Source: Sympetrum striolatum
Taxonomy: Eukaryota > Arthropoda > Insecta > Odonata > Libellulidae
NCBI GenBank assembly: GCA_947579665.1
Contig: OX388351.1
Coordinates: forward strand, 54,816,939-54,880,938
Length of the DNA: 64,000 nt
Direction: 5' to 3'
Shown here: positions 59,341 to 64,000 of the stretch, piece after piece
Position numbering within the stretch: position 1 is the stretch's first letter
Layout: each line of letters opens with the position of its first letter
Translations under genes and position numbers: made by a program
Notes under the pieces: model-generated
Seen by the model: only the letters and a program-made list of their open reading frames with translations
Databases searched by the model: none
Told to the model about the DNA's origin: nothing

Positions 59341-59539
59341 TGTAGTGGCACATCTAAATTATTATTATAACTATCGTAACAACTCGCTAAGTAAAATTTA
59401 ATGCAACTTCAATGACTACTCATACAAATTTCGGTCCCTTCATGTCCATAACCAAAGTATAGTATAATCTTCCTTCTCCACCACGGCATTAATAAAAGGT
59501 TATCGATTCGGGAACGATGAAATAATTTTTGAGGGGTAA

Positions 59540-60010
59540 GCTCTGCGGATGGATCCATTACCTTAATCCCCTTAACAACTGCTACCAAGTCTCAAGGGAA
59601 GGAAGATGGTGACCGCCCGCAAGGCGGGTCCCGATGAAATGGGGCTCCGGCCAGGTGGAGTACAACCCGGATTACGTATGCGGCCAAACTTAATCCCCGG
59701 CAAAAGAGAAAACGAACTTAAAATACAAGGTCGATACATTCCTTTTATCTCCGCGACTCTTCCGATAAGTCCGAAAAAGTGATTTAGGGAAAGGGATGAT
59801 TGCGTAGAGGTAATCGAAAGGGACCGATGGATGGATACGAATCGGTGTTCCATTTGAGAGGGAAATTCCGGGATGAATTACAAGCAAAACAGCGAGAGGG
59901 GCGATTAAAAATGGGCATATCGCATTCGGAGGGAAAAATGTATTCTCTTTGTCTGACCGTGTCGCCGAAAAGGGAAAGCTATTGAGCGGGGAAATGGAAA
60001 ACTCTTTTAA
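59540..60010. other. GC/CpG-rich patch 15
   Basis: CpG-rich, with a CCCGC/GCGGG mini-hairpin near 59620. Overlapping ORFs on both strands (59690-60070 minus, 59800-59985 plus) lack known motifs. Confidence 0.35.
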
Positions 60011-61440
60011 ATTAGCTGAAGCACTCGATAACGAGTACGCATAAATGTTTATGTTTAATCTTAATGGCACTCTGAATTAAACTTCGGTACACGTTTTATC
60101 ATTGAATTTTTCCACCTTTTGCGTTTCAGCTTTTCGCCCTTCAGAAATGAGACTGAATACAACTTTACGATTATATTTTTCCTGGCTTCTCACTCTTTGT
60201 CACTGATTGCATGTCAAATGACGATATACAACAAGAAATGCAACATAGTAAAAATATAAGAATAAATAGCAACTTACCGGCAGATATGCCAGCAATACTT
60301 GTAGGAAAGCTTACCTGTAAAGTAGAAGAAAAACAATTAGTATATCGATAATATAGTTAATTATTATAATAGTTTTACACTACGATATGTTCTTGTAACT
60401 CCCAGGTGAATGATATTCATTAATTATTTATCGTCATGGGTATTCTACCTTTCCTACCTATTTTTGAGCGTACATGAACCTAAAATCATGTTCATTCAAG
60501 TATACTCAAAAATCCCTACCAAGCGCCAACTCCTTCATTTCCTTATAGTTAATCCTAGCTTTTATATTAACAAACATCTTTATTAATAGTTAACTTATTC
60601 CATCCATTTTCATCAACATATTTATCGCTATGCAACAACAAATATAAACATACAGTCTGGGTTACAGAAAAGTTTGTTTAACTGTTACAATGAGTATCAC
60701 CGAGAAAAATGAAATATCGTTTATAAAGAAAAGTATAATATGTAGGATGTCTAATTACTAATATATTTGTATGATTATTCATGTGAGAAATTAATGAAAA
60801 ATGAAGGGTAAATATGAAATTAAAAATCATATTTCCCAACTTTAAGTGTATGTATTTTAAAACTAGGAATTTCTCCTAATTAATTGCTGTTCACCTGACA
60901 GATTCGTTCGAAAGAAGATAAGGTACATTTCGAACTGAATGCATAATGCTGCAAGATAAATCTACTAATATTCTTACCGTATTTAAGCAGTTTACTGAAG
61001 GTACTATTGAGCGATGCATGCCACCACCCCAGCCACCAAAAGGGTATGCAGATGACTGTAAATATATTGTTACCAAAGGATCTAAAAAAGTATAAAATTA
61101 AACCGTCAGCTGTGGAAATCGCACTTTTTCGATAGCAATAAGGACCTCAAGTTGGTTTTGGCCAACTTAAATTAGGCTCGTTTTAAATTTTGACATAATT
61201 TCTTATAACAGTTCTCTCAGAGTCTACACGAAGCTCACCAAGATCTTAATTCTGACTAGAAGCAGAAGTTATCTAGTAACTCCAAAAATGGAAATTGACC
61301 TGACATGGATTCATGGCCTTGGAAAGCCTTTGAAACGAATTCAAAAGAGAAGTTGGGTCTAGAGCAACTCTACTTCCATTAATATTCAGCCAGAATATGC
61401 ATTGTACCAGGATTCGGAAAATTACGCGTACATCTACATT
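60011..61440. other. AT-rich stretch, no gene seen
   Basis: Only a short palindrome AAGTTGG/CCAACTT near 61150 was noticed. Confidence 0.35.
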
Positions 61441-61485
61441 AATACCCTTCAAGCTGCCTTTCGGCGTGCAGCGGTGGGTACTTGG
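61441..61485 (-). mobile_element. Second copy of the CR1/L2-like LINE 3' terminus
   Basis: Minus strand CTGCACGCCGAAAGGCAGCT then TGAAGGGTATTAATGTAGATG, matching the hairpin and tail of the LINE at 7.17-7.23 kb, GAAA tetraloop included. Only the last tens of bases are present, so it is a severely 5'-truncated insertion. Confidence 0.65.
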
Positions 61486-62500
61486 ATAGTTCAAGCATTG
61501 CTGCTCAACTGAACTCCTTCTCATACAAGTTTACGACTGATTGATTATTTAAATGTGTATGTATATTTTTATGTATAAATAGCTGCCGTGATCTTCTCCC
61601 ACGCCATACATTCTCATTCCTTCATCTATATTTGTAAATTATTTATATATGGCTTGGTGGTCACATGACAGAGATACTCATTTGGGATAGTCTTGCTTAA
61701 CAAAGGGTTATTTTAACAAATGTTTTAATTAATGAAATTCATATAATTATTATTTGAGTAATATCACATAATTTCCAGCTGTTGCAATTAGGTGACAAAA
61801 CCCAACATTTTTTAACAAAGGCTCAACTCACTCCACAATTCATTTTAGGATTGTGAAAATGAATCGCGCTTCATGAACAGATGCAATTTTCTATGCATAG
61901 AAATCCTATTTGATGGAAAATATCGATAAAAAAGCACAAAATATCACAAGATTACCAATGTTTACTAGGGACCTACGAGTCTCAAATTTTTTCTTCAATT
62001 GAAATCGGCAGTGGCGATCACAATCTGAATTGGACCACAAATCAAATCAGATGGCATTAAATTGTTATCATCGTATAATTTATGCTTTCTTATGTACTCT
62101 CACCAGCAAAATAGCAAACATGCAATCATTGCGTTAACCATATGTATGTCAAATTTCTATATATAGTGGAATAGTACTGCCGGTAGAAGTTTTTCACGAA
62201 AATATTTTATTATAAGTATTAACCATAATTAGTATCAAGTTTTGCAGGTTAATTAACATTTTCAATTTAGACCCTCAGTCTAAGTAAATTAATCTCAAAT
62301 GGAATACGGATTTGGACTGCCTTCTACTGATTAAGTGGAATCTCGAAGCATTGAATTTCTCCAATTAATGTAAATATTAGCTTGTAATTCATTGTATTTA
62401 TTCCTGTCTATACGTCCATATGTATTTGTGTCAGCCAACTTATCGATTATAAAATGATAGAGATGAAAAGTACATGATATGTAGATAATTAGATTATCCA
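61486..62500. other. AT-rich stretch, no gene seen
   Basis: No supported feature. Confidence 0.35.
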
Positions 62501-63250
62501 ACCGTCTCTACTTCAGGGGAAGCGAAGAAAGTATTGCAACGCGGTATCACACTTGTAGTGAGAGCTGCACGCAGTTCAAATCCGAGGATCCAAAGACGCA
62601 AACATAATTCATACGTAGTATGCAGTTGTGGAAATCCGCCGGCTCACAAAAAAGAGGAGAAGAGAACGGAACGTAGTCGAGAAAAAATAAAGCAAACGCA
62701 TCCATTTACTCGGTTAACCCCTCAAAGTCTTTTCCCTAAACATTTCTCTTTCTGGTCCGTTAGCTCGGGGATGGAAACATAGAGCCAGTTTTCTAATTTA
62801 ACATTTATCATTTCTTTTTGAAAGGCGACGTCTCTCTCGAAGGGGAAATTTCTTAGGGGTAGGAAGGGCGGCTTCGATGCCTTGGTGGGAACTTCTGAGA
62901 GGGAAAATGCGGGATATTTTGTGACGTGGCGGAATAAACAGCAGACGGGAATTTGCATTTAACTCGCCTCAGATATACTCCGAGGCCTTCCCTTTCTATC
63001 TCTTTCCTTCCCAAAGTATCTCGCTATTTAGAACTTGAGACGTCTCCGCTAATATTTGCTGACGTGCTGTGGAGCGTTAAATTAAGACAGTGTGCCTGTG
63101 AAGTGAAATCCTCGGAGCGAGAAAAGGGGAACTATACCTTAAATCTTTTCGACCCTCCCACTCGAATCAGCTAACCTTTCTCGAGGCGCTGAATGCCATT
63201 GCTTCCGAGCCGGGGAGCGAAAGAGATCGAAGAAGCACTTTTACTTTATC
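62501..63250. other. GC/CpG-rich patch 16
   Basis: CpG-containing patch. ORFs 62534-62782 (plus) and 62722-62958 (minus) are unrecognised and overlap. Confidence 0.35.
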
Positions 63251-63426
63251 GATATAAAAACTTCACTTTGTTTTTCATGAGGGATACTGAAGTTGAAAAG
63301 ATGCCTCTTCAGGTAAATTACTATTCGGTTGCACATCGTTAATGGAGAATCTCTCTCTCTTTTTTTACATCCATAATTATCATTATTTCTCATACTAAAT
63401 ATATAAATTATTTTATTGTATATTAA

Positions 63427-63456
63427 CTAGTAAACTCCCCCGTCATGCATGACGGG
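63427..63456 (-). mobile_element. Helitron-like 3' terminus
   Basis: On the minus strand: perfect palindrome CCCGTCATGCATGACGGG (63456-63439), an 8-nt spacer GGAGTTTA, then CTAG (63430-63427), followed by T. A hairpin roughly ten bases before CTRR with a T next door is the known Helitron 3' signature. The body would lie at higher coordinates; no 5' TC end or Rep/helicase sequence is visible before the window ends. Confidence 0.55.
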
Positions 63457-64000
63457 TATTAATTTCAATTTTTTAATAAATAAGCAAAATTTAAATATGT
63501 ACGCAATATTGAATCCATGTAGTTCTTATGGACCATAAAGTTTGAAATGTAAATCAATAATAGTTTAATATATACATTGCGTACCTGATTTAATTGACAA
63601 TGAGATATTATCCACAAAATCTACATAAGTCAAACCTTATTAATTGGAATAAAATAATATAAAATCAAATAATTTTAAAAATAGGTAAGGGGAATTACGT
63701 TGGAATGTGATTGGTTTTATGTTTACTGGATGAAATTAGAATGAATTTGGTCATGATAAAATGTACGAAGGAATATTTTTCAATTATAACTATGAAGTCA
63801 ACATTCACAAAAATTTTCTATTTTTAAACCTTAAAATACCATAAAAGTAATATGAAAATATACCATCACCTTCCAACAGTTAATTTGTATTTTAAATTAC
63901 ATTGCTATTTTTTAGAATAATAAATTCATCCAGGCATCAAATATAGTGTTCGGTAAACGGCCCTGTCATTGGTGAAGGAACTCAATGTAAATTGAATTGC
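63457..64000. other. AT-rich stretch, possibly Helitron body
   Basis: No ORF or repeat recognised. It would be the interior of the Helitron if the terminus call is right. Confidence 0.3.

Noticed and set aside
61993..62040. CAGTGGCG motif reminiscent of a hAT terminus (also near 35736)
   Set aside because: No partner inverted end or 8-bp duplication could be found for either.

Overview
This is eukaryotic nuclear DNA. It is AT-rich (judged by eye), has no long open reading frame and no operon-like packing, and is full of transposon debris: non-LTR retrotransposon pieces with TAA-repeat tails, tRNA-derived SINEs, a piggyBac-type element with TTAA ends, short inverted-repeat elements and a probable Helitron end. 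That repertoire fits an arthropod, most likely a hexapod with a repeat-rich genome; I cannot place it more precisely. No conserved host protein could be recognised. The window reads as intergenic or long-intron DNA.

Layout. 0-9.6 kb: a GC-richer patch, two tRNA-like elements, a 132-bp foldback element, the 3' end of a hairpin-plus-TAA retroelement ('family H'), and a 5'-truncated LINE with a readable reverse transcriptase C-terminus (6.34-7.23 kb). 9.6-17.1 kb: a GC patch, then the only gene-like structure, two candidate exons at 11.9 and 14.2-14.4 kb whose frames join in phase across a possible intron that holds a strikingly G-rich block. 17-28 kb: a degraded LINE fragment, several GC/CpG-rich patches (one with a perfect NRF-1-like site), and a well-delimited SINE with an 18-bp target duplication (26.75-27.04 kb). 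28-38 kb: an 82-bp-period minisatellite, tRNA-like repeats, an AATAT-type pentanucleotide tract, and the third copy of an old dispersed repeat ('family A'). 38.5-41 kb: a 581-bp inverted-repeat transposon, then an exact 317-bp tandem array with an internal hairpin that ends in a CA microsatellite. 41-48 kb: GC patches, tRNA-like repeats, and copies of a retroelement 3' end with AATAAA and a TTA tail ('family T'). 48-52 kb: hAT-like termini, and an internally deleted piggyBac transposon sitting inside a family H copy. 52-55.4 kb: a GC patch split by a 1.4-kb nest of retroelements and flanked by a 72-bp duplication, then a four-unit tandem array. 55-64 kb: AT-rich DNA, three GC patches, more family T copies, a second 3' end of the 6.3-kb LINE, and a Helitron-like 3' terminus.

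Nothing here forms a working gene system. The strongest biology is mobile-element archaeology: nested insertions with readable order, conserved RNA hairpins at LINE 3' ends (one with a GAAA tetraloop), and structured tandem arrays. About sixteen GC/CpG-rich patches stand out from the AT-rich background every few kilobases and are the best candidates for conserved regulatory DNA. Dispersed-repeat boundaries are by eye and usually good to 10-50 bp.
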